From: Rothia halotolerans
Lineage (GTDB): Bacteria > Actinomycetota > Actinomycetes > Actinomycetales > Micrococcaceae
Reading direction: 5' to 3'
Length of the DNA stretch: 64,000 nt
Assembly: GCF_004136635.1 (NCBI RefSeq)
Contig: NZ_NOIU01000002.1
Coordinates: 310,001 to 374,000 of the forward strand
Shown: positions 11,465 through 24,012 of the stretch, piece after piece
Layout of the letters: each line of letters opens with the position of its first letter
Position numbering within the stretch: position 1 is the first letter of the stretch
Made by a program: the position numbers and the translations under genes
The notes under the pieces: model-generated
What the model was told of the DNA's origin: nothing
What the model saw: the letters and a program-made list of their open reading frames with translations, nothing else
The model's database searches: none

Positions 11465-12571
11465 ATGGCCGAAGAGAACACCACCGTGACCACCGTCCCC
11501 GTGACGGGCAGGCAGCCGAGCGAGAACTACAACGTGCTGATCGGGCACGGCCTGCTCGGCCGGCTGCCGGACATCCTCGGGCCCCGGGCGCAGCGCGTCC
11601 TGGTCGTCCACCCCCGGGCGCTGCGCTCGACCGGCGAGCTGGTCATGAACGACCTCCGCACCGCCGGCTACGAGTCGTTCTCGGCGGAGATCCCCGACGC
11701 CGAGGAGGGCAAGCACGTCCAGGTGGCGGCCTTCTGCTGGCAAGTGCTGGGGCAGAACGACTTCACGCGCTCCGACGTCGTCATCTCGGTCGGCGGCGGG
11801 GCGGTGACCGACGTCGCCGGCTTCGTCGCCGCGACGTGGCTGCGCGGAGTGCGGGTGGTCCACATCCCGACGACGCTGCTCGGCATGGTCGACGCCGCCG
11901 TGGGCGGCAAGACCGGCATCAACACCGCCGAGGGCAAGAACCTCGTGGGCTCCTTCCACCCGCCGGCGGCGGTCCTGTGCGACCTCGACACCCTGCTGAC
12001 CCTGCCCGTCAACGAGCTGCTCACCGGCATGGCGGAGGTCGTCAAGTGCGGCTTCATCGCGGATCCGGAGATCCTGCGGCTCGTCGAGGAGAACCCAGAC
12101 CGCGTCCGGGACTCGCAGTCGTCGGTGGTCCGCAAGCTCGTCGAGCGTTCCGTCCGGGTCAAGGCCGAGATCGTCTCGGAGGACCTCCGGGAGTCGGGGC
12201 GCCGGGAGTTCCTGAACTACGGGCACACGCTCGGGCACGCCATCGAGCTGGCGGAGCGCTACCAGTGGCGCCACGGCGCGGCGGTCGCGGTCGGCATGGT
12301 CTTCGCCGCGGAGCTGGCGGCCGCCGCCGGGAACCTGGACGAGGAGGTGGTGCACCGCACCCGCGCCGTCCTGGAGTCCCTGGGGCTGCCGGTGAGCTAC
12401 CGCGGAGGCCGCTGGAAGCAGCTCAGCGACGCGATGCACCGGGACAAGAAGACCCGGGGCAACCTGCTGCGCTTCGTGGTGCTCGACGCCGTCGGCTCCC
12501 CGCGCATCATGGAGGTCCCGGACGAGTCGATCCTCTTCGCGACCTACCAGGAGATCGCGGAGGAGGCCTGA
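11465..12571 (+). CDS. aroB: 3-dehydroquinate synthase
   Basis: A 368-residue NAD- and metal-dependent enzyme of the second shikimate step. GGGAVTDVAGFVAATWLRG and KTGINTAEGKNLVGSF bind NAD and substrate; the metal-binding His residues are in NYGHTLGHAIE. AGGAAGGAAC precedes the ATG. It completes an aroC-aroK-aroB block; aroE lies immediately upstream in the previous operon. Confidence 0.97.
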   Translation: MAEENTTVTTVPVTGRQPSENYNVLIGHGLLGRLPDILGPRAQRVLVVHPRALRSTGELVMNDLRTAGYESFSAEIPDAEEGKHVQVAAFCWQVLGQNDFTRSDVVISVGGGAVTDVAGFVAATWLRGVRVVHIPTTLLGMVDAAVGGKTGINTAEGKNLVGSFHPPAAVLCDLDTLLTLPVNELLTGMAEVVKCGFIADPEILRLVEENPDRVRDSQSSVVRKLVERSVRVKAEIVSEDLRESGRREFLNYGHTLGHAIELAERYQWRHGAAVAVGMVFAAELAAAAGNLDEEVVHRTRAVLESLGLPVSYRGGRWKQLSDAMHRDKKTRGNLLRFVVLDAVGSPRIMEVPDESILFATYQEIAEEA

Positions 12572-12609
12572 GCCGGCCGGCCGGCGCGGGGGAGCGGGGC
12601 CCGAGGCGC

Positions 12610-12615
12610 TACAAT
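12610..12615 (+). promoter_or_regulatory. -10 element before efp
   Basis: TACAAT, one base from the consensus, lies 63 bases before efp. The -35 position is G-rich and does not match, so this may be a weak or activator-dependent promoter. Confidence 0.45.
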
Positions 12616-12678
12616 GGCTACCGATCCACCGGCGGCGTCCGACGACGTCGCGTGCCCAAGAACTGAGAAGGAGCGTTC

Positions 12679-13242
12679 GTGGCAACGACCAACGACATCA
12701 AGAACGGGACCATCCTGAAGCTGGACGGCAATCTCTGGGGCGTCATCGAGTTCCAGCACGTCAAGCCCGGCAAGGGCGGGGCGTTCGTGCGCACCAAGCT
12801 GCGCAACGTCACCAGCGGCAAGGTCGTGGACAAGACCTTCAACGCCGGCGCGAAGGTCGACGTCACCACCGTGGACCGCTCCGAGTACCAGTACCTGTAC
12901 CAGGACGGCGCGGACTACGTCTTCATGGACAACAAGACCTTCGACCAGATCAACGTCCCCGAGGCCGTGGTCGGCGAGGCCGCCAACTTCATGCTGGAGA
13001 ACCAGAACGTGACCGTGGCGCTGTACGAGGGCGAGCCCCTGTACATCGAGATGCCGCCGTCGGTGGTCCTGGAGATCACCTACGCCGAGCCGGGCCTGCA
13101 GGGCGACCGCTCGACCGGCGGCACCAAGCCCGCGACGCTGGAGACCGGCTACCAGATCCAGGTCCCGCTGTTCGTGGACCAGGGCACCAAGGTCAAGGTC
13201 GACACCCGTTCCGGCGACTACCTCGGGCGCGTCAACGAGTGA
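12679..13242 (+). CDS. efp: Translation elongation factor P
   Basis: A 187-residue three-domain EF-P that relieves ribosome stalling at polyproline stretches. The tip loop facing the peptidyl-transferase centre reads KPGKGGAF with Lys32 at the apex. Described actinobacterial EF-Ps carry a PGKGP loop and work without lysine modification; here the last position is Gly, and no modification gene (epmA/epmB, ymfI) is in the window. GAGAAGGAG precedes the GTG. nusB overlaps the 3' end by four bases. Confidence 0.97.
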   Translation: MATTNDIKNGTILKLDGNLWGVIEFQHVKPGKGGAFVRTKLRNVTSGKVVDKTFNAGAKVDVTTVDRSEYQYLYQDGADYVFMDNKTFDQINVPEAVVGEAANFMLENQNVTVALYEGEPLYIEMPPSVVLEITYAEPGLQGDRSTGGTKPATLETGYQIQVPLFVDQGTKVKVDTRSGDYLGRVNE

Positions 13243-13649
13243 GGTCCCTGACGAAGGCGCGGATCCGCGCCCTGGAAGTCCTCTTCGAGGCGGACGAGCG
13301 CCGCGAGGACCTGCTCGAGGTCCTCTCGCGGCGCCGGCTCCACACCTCCGCCCTGATCTCCTCCTACTCGGAGCAGATCGTCCGCGGGGTCATCGAGCAC
13401 GACGAGGAGATCTCCGAGTACCTCGAGACCTACGCGAAGGGCTGGACCCTGGACCGGATGCCGTCGGTGGACCGCGCGATCCTGAAGATCGGGGCGTGGG
13501 AGCTGCTGTACAACGACGACGTCCCGGACGCCGTCGCCGTCTCGGAGGCCGCGGGCCTGGCCCGCACCCACTCCACCGACGACTCCCCGCGGTTCGTCAA
13601 CGGGCTGCTGGGGCGGCTCCAGAAGGTCAAGCCGACGCTGCTGGCCTGA
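13239..13649 (+). CDS. nusB: Transcription antitermination factor NusB
   Basis: A 136-residue all-helical NusB, the boxA RNA-binding partner of NusE (S10) in rRNA antitermination. It has the family N-terminus ([18 protein letters not shown]) and the [14 protein letters not shown] helix. Its GTG overlaps the efp stop, so the two are translationally coupled; efp-nusB next to a pyr operon is a common actinobacterial arrangement. The pyrR control region begins about 50 bases downstream. Confidence 0.94.
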   Translation: MRSLTKARIRALEVLFEADERREDLLEVLSRRRLHTSALISSYSEQIVRGVIEHDEEISEYLETYAKGWTLDRMPSVDRAILKIGAWELLYNDDVPDAVAVSEAAGLARTHSTDDSPRFVNGLLGRLQKVKPTLLA

Positions 13650-13693
13650 GGGGCTCCCGGCTCCGGCTCCGGGCGCTCCCCGGGGCCGGCGGC

Positions 13694-13704
13694 TGTGGTA
13701 CCTT
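13694..13704 (+). promoter_or_regulatory. Extended -10 promoter of the pyr operon
   Basis: TGTGG followed by TACCTT (13699-13704) resembles an extended -10 element. The predicted transcript starts near 13711 and has a leader of about 70 bases carrying the PyrR-binding hairpin. TTGACA at 13703-13708 is not followed by a usable -10. Confidence 0.4.
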
Positions 13705-13747
13705 GACATGCAGGTGCCCGCCGAGGGCGCCGAGCAACCTTTAAATT

Positions 13748-13763
13748 CCGTCCTGTGAGGCGG
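13748..13763 (+). promoter_or_regulatory. PyrR-binding RNA hairpin
   Basis: The core CGUCCUGUGAGGCG (13749-13762) fits the PyrR consensus ARUCCnGnGAGGYU: pairs C-G, G-C, a bulged U at 13751, C-G, C-G and the purine-rich loop UGUGA. The two lower consensus pairs (A-U, R-Y) are replaced by compensatory C-G and G-C. The hairpin ends directly before GGAAGGAGG (13764-13772), the pyrR ribosome binding site, so bound PyrR would block initiation, as described for Mycobacterium smegmatis. Confidence 0.8.
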
Positions 13764-13781
13764 GGAAGGAGGCGAACGCAC

Positions 13782-14405
13782 ATGAGAGAGCCATCGGAGA
13801 GCATCGAGGGTCCCGGAACGGGGACCCCCCGGCGCGCCCGGGTCATTCTCGACGCTGCCGACGTCGACCGGGCCCTGACCCGGATCTCCCACGAGATCGT
13901 CGAGGCCAACAAGGGCACCGACGGACTCGTCCTGCTGGGCATCCCGCGCCGCGGCTACCCGCTGGCACGCCGCATCGCGGAGAAGATCGCCCGCTCCTAC
14001 CCCGGCTTCGACCCGGCCGAGGGCCTGGGCCAGCTCGACGTCACCATGTACCGGGACGACCTGCGCCGCAGCACCTCCCGCACCCCCATGCCGACCCAGC
14101 TCCCGCCCCGCGGGATCGACCGCCGCAACGTGGTGCTGGTCGACGACGTCCTCTACTCCGGGCGCACCATCCGCGCCGCCCTGGACGCGATGGCCGACTT
14201 CGGCCGCCCCGCCGTGGTGCGGCTGGCCGTGCTGATCGACCGGGGCCACCGCCAGCTGCCGATCCGCGCCGACCACGTCGGCAAGAACCTGCCGACCTCC
14301 CTCGACGAGTCCGTGAAGGTCTACCTCGAGGAGATCGACGGCGCCGCCGGCGGCCCGGACCGCGTGCAGATCCTCGCCCCCGCCGGATCGGAGGACCGCT
14401 CGTGA
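13782..14405 (+). CDS. pyrR: Pyrimidine operon regulator PyrR
   Basis: A 207-residue phosphoribosyltransferase-fold RNA-binding regulator with possible uracil phosphoribosyltransferase activity. The PRPP-binding loop is [20 protein letters not shown], and TMYRDDL is also typical. The N-terminus has about 25 extra residues before the family start ([11 protein letters not shown]). It senses UMP and binds the hairpin just upstream of its own start. The stop overlaps the pyrB GTG by four bases, so repression of pyrR translation is likely to reach pyrB. Confidence 0.96.
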   Translation: MREPSESIEGPGTGTPRRARVILDAADVDRALTRISHEIVEANKGTDGLVLLGIPRRGYPLARRIAEKIARSYPGFDPAEGLGQLDVTMYRDDLRRSTSRTPMPTQLPPRGIDRRNVVLVDDVLYSGRTIRAALDAMADFGRPAVVRLAVLIDRGHRQLPIRADHVGKNLPTSLDESVKVYLEEIDGAAGGPDRVQILAPAGSEDRS

Positions 14406-15400
14406 GGCACCTGCTGGACACCCGGGACCTGAGCCGCGCGGAGGCCGTCTCCCTGCTCGACACCGCCGACAGGATGGGCGAGGTCGGCCACCGCGAGGTC
14501 AAGAAGCTGCCCGCCCTGCGCGGGCGCACCGTGGTCAACCTCTTCTTCGAGGACTCGACCCGGACCCGCATCTCCTTCGAGACCGCGGAGAAGCGCCTCT
14601 CCGCTGACGTGATCAACTTCGCCGCCAAGGGCTCCTCGGTGTCCAAGGGAGAGTCGCTGAAGGACACCGCCCAGACCCTCGAGGCCATCAACGCCGACGC
14701 CGTCGTGATCCGCCACCCCGGATCCGGCGCCCCGCAGCGGCTGGCCACCAGCGGCTGGATCGACGCGCCGGTCATCAACGCCGGCGACGGCACCCACGCG
14801 CACCCGACCCAGGCGCTGCTGGACGCGATGACCCTCCGGCAGCACCGCGCCCGCCTGGCCTCGGCCGACACCGCCGGGACCGACCTGGCGGGGCTGCGCG
14901 TGGCGATCGTCGGGGACGTGCTGCACTCGCGCGTCGCCCGCTCCAACGTCTGGCTGCTGCATACCCTGGGGGCCGAGGTCACCCTGGTGGCGCCTCCGAC
15001 CCTGCTGCCGGTCGGCGTCGACGCCTGGCCGGTCGCCGTCGAGTACGACCTCGACGCCGCCCTGGCCCGCGGCCAGGACGCCGTGATGATGCTGCGGATC
15101 CAGCGCGAGCGCATGAACGCCGCGTTCTTCCCCTCCGCCGAGGAGTACGCGCGCCTGTGGGGCCTGACCCCCGAGCGCCTGCGCGCCCTCGAGGCCGCCG
15201 GCGGCGGCACCGCGATCCTGCATCCCGGCCCCATGAACCGCGGCCTGGAGATCAGCTCCGAGGCCGCGGACTCCGACCGATCGCTGGTGCTGGACCAGGT
15301 GACCAACGGCGTCTCGGTGCGCATGGCCGTGCTGTACCACCTGCTGACCGGCCCGCAGGCCCCCCACGGCCCCGACGAAGAAGGACACCATGACCGCTGA
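14402..15400 (+). CDS. pyrB: Aspartate carbamoyltransferase catalytic chain
   Basis: A 332-residue enzyme condensing carbamoyl phosphate with aspartate, the committed pyrimidine step. The carbamoyl-phosphate loop STRTR is at residues 52-56 ([13 protein letters not shown]), followed by the KGESLKDT loop and HPGPMNRG near the C-terminus. There is no pyrI regulatory subunit, as usual in Actinobacteria. It overlaps pyrR at the start and pyrC by 11 bases at the end. Confidence 0.97.
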   Translation: MRHLLDTRDLSRAEAVSLLDTADRMGEVGHREVKKLPALRGRTVVNLFFEDSTRTRISFETAEKRLSADVINFAAKGSSVSKGESLKDTAQTLEAINADAVVIRHPGSGAPQRLATSGWIDAPVINAGDGTHAHPTQALLDAMTLRQHRARLASADTAGTDLAGLRVAIVGDVLHSRVARSNVWLLHTLGAEVTLVAPPTLLPVGVDAWPVAVEYDLDAALARGQDAVMMLRIQRERMNAAFFPSAEEYARLWGLTPERLRALEAAGGGTAILHPGPMNRGLEISSEAADSDRSLVLDQVTNGVSVRMAVLYHLLTGPQAPHGPDEEGHHDR

Positions 15401-16700
15401 GAAGTACCTGATCCGCCGGGCCCGCCTGCTCGGGGAGCGGACCGCAGACCTGCTGATCGCCGACGGCGTCATCGCCGAGGTCGGCCAGGACCTGGAGGCC
15501 GAGGGCGCCCGGGTCGTCGAGGCCGAGGGCCTGATCGCCCTGCCCGGCTTCGTCGACGTCCACACCCACCTGCGCGAGCCGGGCCGCGAGGACGCCGAGA
15601 CCGTGGAGACCGGCACCCGGGCCGCGGCCGCGGGCGGCTACACCGCGGTCTGCGCGATGGCCAACTCCCATCCCGTGGCGGACACGGCCGGCGTCGTCGA
15701 GCAGGTCTACGAGCTCGGCCGCGCCGCCGGCTGGGTGGACGTCCACCCGGTGGGCGCGGTGACCGTGGGCCTGGCCGGCGAGCGGCTCTCCGAGATCGGC
15801 GCGATGGCCGGCTCCCGCGCCGGGGTGCGGATGTTCTCCGACGACGGCAAGTGCGTGCACAACGCGGTGCTGATGCGCCGGGCGCTCGAGTACGTCAAGA
15901 CCTTCGACGGCGTCGTCGCCCAGCACGCCCAGGAGCCGCTGCTGACCGAGGGCGCCCAGATGAACGAGGGCGCCGTCTCCGCCGACCTGGGGCTGACCGG
16001 CTGGCCGGCCGTCGCGGAGGAGTCGATCATCGCCCGCGACGTGCTGCTGGCCCAGCACGTCGGCTCCCGGGTGCACGTCTGCCACCTGTCCACGCGCGGC
16101 TCGGTGGAGATCGTGCGCTGGGCCAAGGAGCGCGGCATCGACGTGACCGCCGAGGTCACCCCGCACCACCTGCTGCTGACCGACGAGAAGGCGCGCACCT
16201 ACGACCCGGTGTACAAGGTGAACCCGCCGCTGCGCACCGAGGAGGACGTGCTCGCGCTGCGCGAGGCGGTCGCGGACGGGACGATCGACGTGATCGGCAC
16301 CGACCACGCCCCGCACCCGATCGAGGCCAAGGAGTGCGAGTGGTCCTGCGCCGCGATGGGCATGACCGGGCTGGAGACGGCCCTGTCCATCGTCCAGCTC
16401 GCGCTGGTGGAGACCGGCGCGATGGACTGGGCCGGCGTCGCCCGGATCATGTCCGTCACCCCCGCCCGGATCGCCCGCATCGAGGACCAGGGCCGCCCGC
16501 TGGCCGCCGGGGAGCCGGCGAACATCACGCTGGTCGACCCGCGGGCGCGCCGCACGGTGGTCCCGGAGGACCACCAGACCAAGGGCCGCAACTCGCCGTT
16601 CCGGGGCCTCGAGGTCCCGGGGAGCATCCGCGCCACGTTCTGCCACGGGCACCCGACCGTGCTCGACGGCGCCGTGGCCGGCCCCCGCACCGACGCCTAG
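15390..16700 (+). CDS. pyrC: Dihydroorotase (class I)
   Basis: A 436-residue amidohydrolase-fold zinc enzyme closing carbamoyl aspartate to dihydroorotate. Metal ligands appear in [10 protein letters not shown] and the late Asp in GTDHAPH. Sequence and length match the class I enzyme found with the actinobacterial pyr operon. The ATG lies inside the end of pyrB. Confidence 0.96.
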   Translation: MTAEKYLIRRARLLGERTADLLIADGVIAEVGQDLEAEGARVVEAEGLIALPGFVDVHTHLREPGREDAETVETGTRAAAAGGYTAVCAMANSHPVADTAGVVEQVYELGRAAGWVDVHPVGAVTVGLAGERLSEIGAMAGSRAGVRMFSDDGKCVHNAVLMRRALEYVKTFDGVVAQHAQEPLLTEGAQMNEGAVSADLGLTGWPAVAEESIIARDVLLAQHVGSRVHVCHLSTRGSVEIVRWAKERGIDVTAEVTPHHLLLTDEKARTYDPVYKVNPPLRTEEDVLALREAVADGTIDVIGTDHAPHPIEAKECEWSCAAMGMTGLETALSIVQLALVETGAMDWAGVARIMSVTPARIARIEDQGRPLAAGEPANITLVDPRARRTVVPEDHQTKGRNSPFRGLEVPGSIRATFCHGHPTVLDGAVAGPRTDA

Positions 16701-16712
16701 GAAGGGGCGGAC

Positions 16713-17252
16713 ATGGACAGCAAACTCCTCACCACGGCGATCCTGGTGATCCTCGCCCTGCTGGTCTTCTGGGGGCTGCGCCGCGGCTGGCTCGCCCGCC
16801 GGGGGCGGCAGGCCGACCTCGCCCCGCTGCCCGAGGTCCCGGAGGAGCTCGACGGCGCCGAGGCCGCCTTCGGGCCCCGGGTCCAGTACGTGAGCACCAC
16901 CGCGGCAGGCGACTGGCTGGACCGCATCGCCGCCCAGGGGCTGGGCATGAAGGCCAACGGCCGCGCCCTGGTCTTCCCGGACGGGCTGATCGTGGCCCGC
17001 GAGGGCGCCCGCGACCTCTGGATCCCGGCCGGGAGCATCGAGGTGCTGCGCCGGGAGTCCGGCATGGCCGGGAAGTTCGTCGAGCGGGAGGGCCTGGTCG
17101 TCGTGACCTGGCGGCTGGGCGACCGGCTGCTCGACACCGGCCTGCGCACCCGCGCCGCGGCCGAGGCGGCACCCCTGCTCGAGGCCCTGCGGGAGATCGC
17201 CCCCGAGGCCGCCGATGCACTGCCCGGCACGGACCGCGCCTCCGCCTCCTAG
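16713..17252 (+). CDS. Membrane protein between pyrC and carA (PH-like domain)
   Basis: A 179-residue protein with one N-terminal membrane helix (about 5-23), a basic stop-transfer segment (RRGWLARRGRQ) and a soluble part of mainly beta character (about 50-165) resembling the PH-like domain of the conserved protein found between pyrC and carA in many Actinobacteria (for example Rv1382 in M. tuberculosis). Function is unknown. Its fixed place inside the pyr operon suggests a pyrimidine-linked role, but nothing in the sequence shows one. GGAAGG precedes the ATG. Confidence 0.8.
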   Translation: MDSKLLTTAILVILALLVFWGLRRGWLARRGRQADLAPLPEVPEELDGAEAAFGPRVQYVSTTAAGDWLDRIAAQGLGMKANGRALVFPDGLIVAREGARDLWIPAGSIEVLRRESGMAGKFVEREGLVVVTWRLGDRLLDTGLRTRAAAEAAPLLEALREIAPEAADALPGTDRASAS

Positions 17253-17322
17253 CCCCCACACCACCCCAGACCCACCCACGCCGCGGCCGTCCGCCGCGCA
17301 GCACGTGAGGAAGTGAACCGCA

Positions 17323-18510
17323 ATGACCACCACCACCGCCCCGCTGGCCGGGGCCACCGAGCCGGCCGTCCTGGTCCTGGAGGACGGCACCGTCTACCGG
17401 GGCCGCGCCTACGGAGCCCGGGGGGCCACCCTGGGCGAGGCCGTCTTCTCCACCGGCATGACCGGCTACCAGGAGACCCTGACCGACCCCTCCTACGCCG
17501 GGCAGATCGTGGTGCAGACCGCGCCGCACATCGGCAACACCGGCGTCAACGCCGAGGACGCCGAGTCCCGCCGCATCTGGGTCGAGGGCTACGTGGTGCG
17601 CGACGCCGCCCGCAGGCCCTCCAACTGGCGGTCCGAGCGGCCGCTGGACGAGGAGCTCGAGGAGCAGGGCGTCGTCGGCATCCGCGGGATCGACACCCGG
17701 GCCCTGACCCGCCGGCTGCGCAGCGTCGGCTCGATGCGCTCGGGCATCTTCTCCGGCGCCGAGGCGCAGCGCCCCGAGGCCGAGCTGCTCGAGGCCGTCC
17801 GCGGCCAGGCCTCCATGAAGGGCGCCAAGCTCGCGGAGACGGTGAGCGTCGGGGAGACCCTCACCATCGAGCCCGCGGATCACGGCTGGAGCGGGGAGCC
17901 GCTGGGCACCGTCGTCGCCGTGGACCTCGGCATCAAGTCGATGACCCCGCGGCGCTTCGCCGAACGCGGCCTGCGGGTGCACGTGGTCCCCGCGACCGTC
18001 TCCTTCGAGGAGCTGCGCGCCCTGAGCCCCGACGGCGTGTTCTTCTCCAACGGCCCGGGCGACCCGGCCACCGCCGACGAGCAGGTCGAGCTGCTGCGGC
18101 GGGTGCTGCGCGAGGGCATCCCGTTCTTCGGCATCTGCTTCGGCAACCAGCTGCTGGGCCGCGCCCTGGGCTTCGGCACCTACAAGCTGCCCTTCGGCCA
18201 TCGCGGCATCAACCAGCCGGTCCTGGACCGCTCGACCGGCAAGGTCGAGATCACCGCGCAGAACCACGGCTTCGCCGTCGACGCCCCGCTCGAGGGCCCG
18301 GTCACCGCTCCGCAGGAGGAGTTCGGCCGCGTCGAGGTCTCGCACGTGTGCCTGAACGACGACGTCGTGGAGGGCATCCGCTGCCTGGACGTCCCCGCCT
18401 TCTCGGTGCAGTACCACCCCGAGGCCGCCGCCGGCCCGCACGACGCCGCCTACCTCTTCGACCGCTTCACCGACCTCATGTCCGCCGGCTCCCAGAAAGC
18501 AGGTAAGTAG
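17323..18510 (+). CDS. carA: Carbamoyl phosphate synthase small chain
   Basis: A 395-residue glutamine amidotransferase subunit delivering ammonia to CarB. The nucleophile is Cys272 in [10 protein letters not shown], where the residue after FG is Asn instead of the more common His (GHQ); His365 and Glu367 (YHPEA) complete the triad. The N-terminal CPSase domain is intact. GAGGAAG precedes the ATG. It is four bases from carB, so stoichiometric translation is likely. Confidence 0.97.
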   Translation: MTTTTAPLAGATEPAVLVLEDGTVYRGRAYGARGATLGEAVFSTGMTGYQETLTDPSYAGQIVVQTAPHIGNTGVNAEDAESRRIWVEGYVVRDAARRPSNWRSERPLDEELEEQGVVGIRGIDTRALTRRLRSVGSMRSGIFSGAEAQRPEAELLEAVRGQASMKGAKLAETVSVGETLTIEPADHGWSGEPLGTVVAVDLGIKSMTPRRFAERGLRVHVVPATVSFEELRALSPDGVFFSNGPGDPATADEQVELLRRVLREGIPFFGICFGNQLLGRALGFGTYKLPFGHRGINQPVLDRSTGKVEITAQNHGFAVDAPLEGPVTAPQEEFGRVEVSHVCLNDDVVEGIRCLDVPAFSVQYHPEAAAGPHDAAYLFDRFTDLMSAGSQKAGK

Positions 18511-18514
18511 CCAC

Positions 18515-21807
<3,293 letters not shown>

Positions 21808-21811
<4 letters not shown>

Positions 21812-22647
21812 GCGCGGGGGACCGCCTCTACGCGGCGATGCGCCGCAGCGGGCCGCTGTGCGTGGGGATCGACCCCCATCCAGGCCTGCTGGAGTCCTGG
21901 GAGCTGGCCGACGACGCCGAGGGCCTGCGCAGCTTCGCGCTGCGGACCCTCGACGCCGCCGCCGGGTCCGCCGCCGCGGTCAAGCCGCAGGTCGCCCTCT
22001 TCGAGCGCCACGGCTCGCGCGGGCTCGCGGTCCTCGAGGAGGTCCTGGCCGGGGCCCGTGAGCGCGGGCTGGAGGCGGTGGCCGACGCCAAGCGCGGCGA
22101 CATCGGCTCCACGATGGCCGCCTACGCCAGCGCCTGGCTCGGCGAGGGCTCCCCGCTCGCGGCCGACGCCGTGACGCTGAGCCCCTATCTGGGCTTCGAG
22201 TCGCTGCGCCCGGCCCTGGACCTCGCCGAGGAGAACGGCCGCGGCACCTTCGTGCTGGCCCTGACCTCCAACCCCGAGGGGGCCTCGGTCCAGCACCGCG
22301 GCGGCCCCGAGTCGGTGGCGGCCGGGACCGTCCAGGCGGCCCGGGAGGAGAACGCCCGCCGCGAGTGGGAGCACGCCGGCCCGTGCGGCCTGGTGGTCGG
22401 CGCCACGGTGGGTCCCGTGCTGGAGGAGCTGGGGATCGACCTGGCCGCCTTCAACGGGCTCGTCCTGGCCCCGGGCTACGGCGCGCAGGGCGCCTCCGAG
22501 GAGGATCTGGCCCGCGTCTTCCGGGGCGCGACCGACAAGGTGCTGGTCTCCTCCTCCCGCGGCGTGCTGCGGCACGGCCCGGCCCAGGGGGCGCTGGAGG
22601 CGGAGATCCGACGCTGCAACGAAGCCCTGGGGGAGGCTCTCGGCTAG
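21808..22647 (+). CDS. pyrF: Orotidine 5'-phosphate decarboxylase (type 2)
   Basis: A 279-residue OMP decarboxylase of the longer, mycobacterial-type subfamily. The catalytic motif DAKRGDIG is at residues 93-100, with Lys95 and the paired aspartates. The C-terminal phosphate-binding part ([18 protein letters not shown]) is present. GTG overlaps the carB stop. It is the last gene of the pyr operon; an excellent intrinsic terminator follows. pyrD and pyrE are not in the window. Confidence 0.95.
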
Positions 22648-22678
22648 TCACACGGCGATTCGAAGCGAATGGCGATGC

Positions 22679-22719
22679 ATCGCGGGGAGAAGGTATGCAC
22701 CTTTTCCCCGCGATTTTTT
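22679..22719 (+). terminator. Intrinsic terminator of the pyr operon
   Basis: A continuous 16-bp stem (22679-22694 with 22699-22714, one G-U pair) closed by the tetraloop AUGC and followed by a run of six T. It is the clearest Rho-independent terminator of the window and insulates mihF from the pyr operon. Confidence 0.93.
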
Positions 22720-22721
22720 AT

Positions 22722-22739
22722 TAAAAGCTTTAGCTTTTA
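22722..22739. repeat. A+T-rich dyad TAAAAGCT/AGCTTTTA
   Basis: A perfect 8-bp inverted repeat with a two-base centre directly after the T run. It could act as a back-up or reverse-direction terminator, or as a protein-binding site. It opens an A+T-rich stretch that is unlike the rest of the window. Confidence 0.5.
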
Positions 22740-22775
22740 GAGCCTCTCCGGCGACGGTTCCACGGATCGTCGAAA

Positions 22776-22793
22776 ACGTACTATTGAGTACGT
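22776..22793. promoter_or_regulatory. Dyad ACGTACT-N4-AGTACGT over a -10-like hexamer
   Basis: A perfect 7-bp inverted repeat with spacer ATTG. It covers TACTAT (22779-22784), a near-consensus -10 for a possible distal mihF promoter; the -35 region is poor. The overlap is what a repressor operator would look like. Confidence 0.4.
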
Positions 22794-22807
22794 CACTCGG
22801 TGCGGGA

Positions 22808-22823
22808 CCGGCATATATGCCGG
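22808..22823. promoter_or_regulatory. 16-bp perfect palindrome upstream of mihF
   Basis: CCGGCATATATGCCGG is a gapless palindrome lying between two candidate mihF promoters, about 35-50 bases upstream of the proximal -35. It could be an operator, or in RNA a short hairpin of a distal transcript. No regulator can be assigned. Confidence 0.5.
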
Positions 22824-22855
22824 CCGTTCGAATCGGCCGCCGTTCCGCGTCACAT

Positions 22856-22885
22856 GTGGCAGATCGGGGTCTTTTGGGGTACTTT
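22856..22885 (+). promoter_or_regulatory. Proximal promoter of mihF
   Basis: GTGGCA (22856-22861), an 18-base spacer and TACTTT (22880-22885). The predicted start near 22892 gives a leader of about 70 bases. Confidence 0.45.
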
Positions 22886-22895
22886 GGTTCCCAGT

Positions 22896-22943
22896 CGCGA
22901 GGAAAAGTTTGGGGCATTTCACACATCACGTGAATTCCTCGCG
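22896..22943 (+). promoter_or_regulatory. 5' stem-loop in the mihF leader
   Basis: CGCGAGGAA (22896-22904) pairs with TTCCTCGCG (22935-22943), a perfect 9-bp stem around a 30-base loop. It starts within a few bases of the predicted 5' end and finishes just before the ribosome binding site GAAAGGGAG, so it could stabilise the message or tune initiation. Confidence 0.45.
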
Positions 22944-22963
22944 GCAAGAGAAAGGGAGTATTC

Positions 22964-23278
22964 ATGGCATTGCGCCCTCTGACGGAAGAAGAAAGGGCCG
23001 CGGCCCGCGACAAGGCGAAGCGATCGCGCCAGGAGCGAGCGGAGGCGAAGCTGGCCCTCAAGAAGCGGGAGGTCTCGATCGAGGAGTTCCTCGACCGGGC
23101 CGACGCCAACGAGGCTTTGCAACGCATTCGCGTCGAGGATATGTTGAAGTCCATCCCCAGCATCGGTGAGATCCGGGCGGCCTCGATCATGCGCGAGCTG
23201 AAGATCGCCCCGAGCCGGAGGCTCAGGGGGCTGGGTGCGCACCAGCGCAGCAGTCTGATCACATACCTCGAAGGGTGA
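22964..23278 (+). CDS. mihF: Actinobacterial integration host factor MihF
   Basis: A 104-residue nucleoid protein of the actinobacterial IHF family (mIHF/sIHF), unrelated to HU-type IHF. A long basic N-terminal helix (about 8-50) is followed by the helix-two-turns-helix region from IPSIGEIRAASIM to the end. In mycobacteria the protein is essential, and in Streptomyces it affects nucleoid structure and development. GAAAGGGAG precedes the ATG. It sits directly before gmk, the conserved order. It has its own A+T-rich control region with several dyads. Confidence 0.95.
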   Translation: MALRPLTEEERAAARDKAKRSRQERAEAKLALKKREVSIEEFLDRADANEALQRIRVEDMLKSIPSIGEIRAASIMRELKIAPSRRLRGLGAHQRSSLITYLEG

Positions 23279-23284
23279 GTCGCC

Positions 23285-23869
23285 ATGGCCGAGAACCACA
23301 CACCGCGGCTGACAGTGCTGGCCGGTCCCACCGCCGTCGGCAAGGGCACGGTCTCCGCGTACATCCGCGAGCACTATCCGAAGGTGTGGTTCTCGGTCTC
23401 GGCCACCACCCGTGACCCCCGCCCGGGGGAGCGGGACGGGGTCCACTACCACTTCGTCTCGGACGAGGAGTTCGACGCGATGGTCCGGGACCACCAGCTG
23501 CTCGAGTGGGCCACCGTGCACAACACGCATCGCTACGGCACCATGCGCTCCACGGTGGAGCGCGCCCTGGCCGCCGGCAGCCACGTGCTCCTGGAGATCG
23601 ACCTCCAGGGGGCCCGTCAGGTCCGCAACTCGATGCCCGAGGCACGGCTGATCTTCCTAGCCCCGCCGAGCTGGGAGGAGCTCGTCTCCCGCCTGCAGGG
23701 CAGGGGCACCGAATCCGCCGCGGAGCAGCGGCAGCGGCTCGAGACCGCCAAGGAGGAGCTCGCGGCCGAGCCGGAGTTCGACGTCACGGTCGTCAACGAC
23801 ACGGTCGAGCGGGCCGCGGAGGAGATCGTCTCCCTCATGGGCGCCGACTCGGTGGCCTCCGGGAGCTGA
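23285..23869 (+). CDS. gmk: Guanylate kinase
   Basis: A 194-residue enzyme converting GMP to GDP with ATP. The P-loop is GPTAVGKGT (14-22), the GMP-binding segments are [14 protein letters not shown] and YGTMRSTVE, and [11 protein letters not shown] is also typical. Length is normal. It lies six bases after mihF, so co-transcription is very likely. Confidence 0.96.
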   Translation: MAENHTPRLTVLAGPTAVGKGTVSAYIREHYPKVWFSVSATTRDPRPGERDGVHYHFVSDEEFDAMVRDHQLLEWATVHNTHRYGTMRSTVERALAAGSHVLLEIDLQGARQVRNSMPEARLIFLAPPSWEELVSRLQGRGTESAAEQRQRLETAKEELAAEPEFDVTVVNDTVERAAEEIVSLMGADSVASGS

Positions 23870-23944
23870 TCGCGGCCTCGCCCTGCCGGCGGGTGTCGCC
23901 GCGCACATCCCCGCCGGGACCATGCGCTTTCACGGATCGCGCGG

Positions 23945-23950
23945 TATGCT
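23945..23950 (+). promoter_or_regulatory. -10 element before rpoZ
   Basis: TATGCT about 110 bases before rpoZ, within a locally A+T-rich patch. No -35 is evident. TTGACA at 23978-23983 lies downstream but lacks a matching -10. Confidence 0.35.
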
Positions 23951-24012
23951 GGGATTTTAGTTTTGCCGGCGAGGCGCTTGACACGGTCCCTCGCGCGGAT
24001 GCTCCATCGCAC

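Noticed and set aside
13703-13708. Perfect TTGACA before pyrR as a -35 element
   Set aside because: No -10-like hexamer lies 15-19 bases downstream; the overlapping extended -10 TACCTT explains the region better.
22822-22838. tRNA T-arm lookalike: GGCCG-TTCGAAT-CGGCC
   Set aside because: It has the 5-bp stem and 7-base loop of a T-arm, but the flanking bases do not form an acceptor stem (only three of seven pairs), the upstream dyad has a six-base loop and no D-arm is found.
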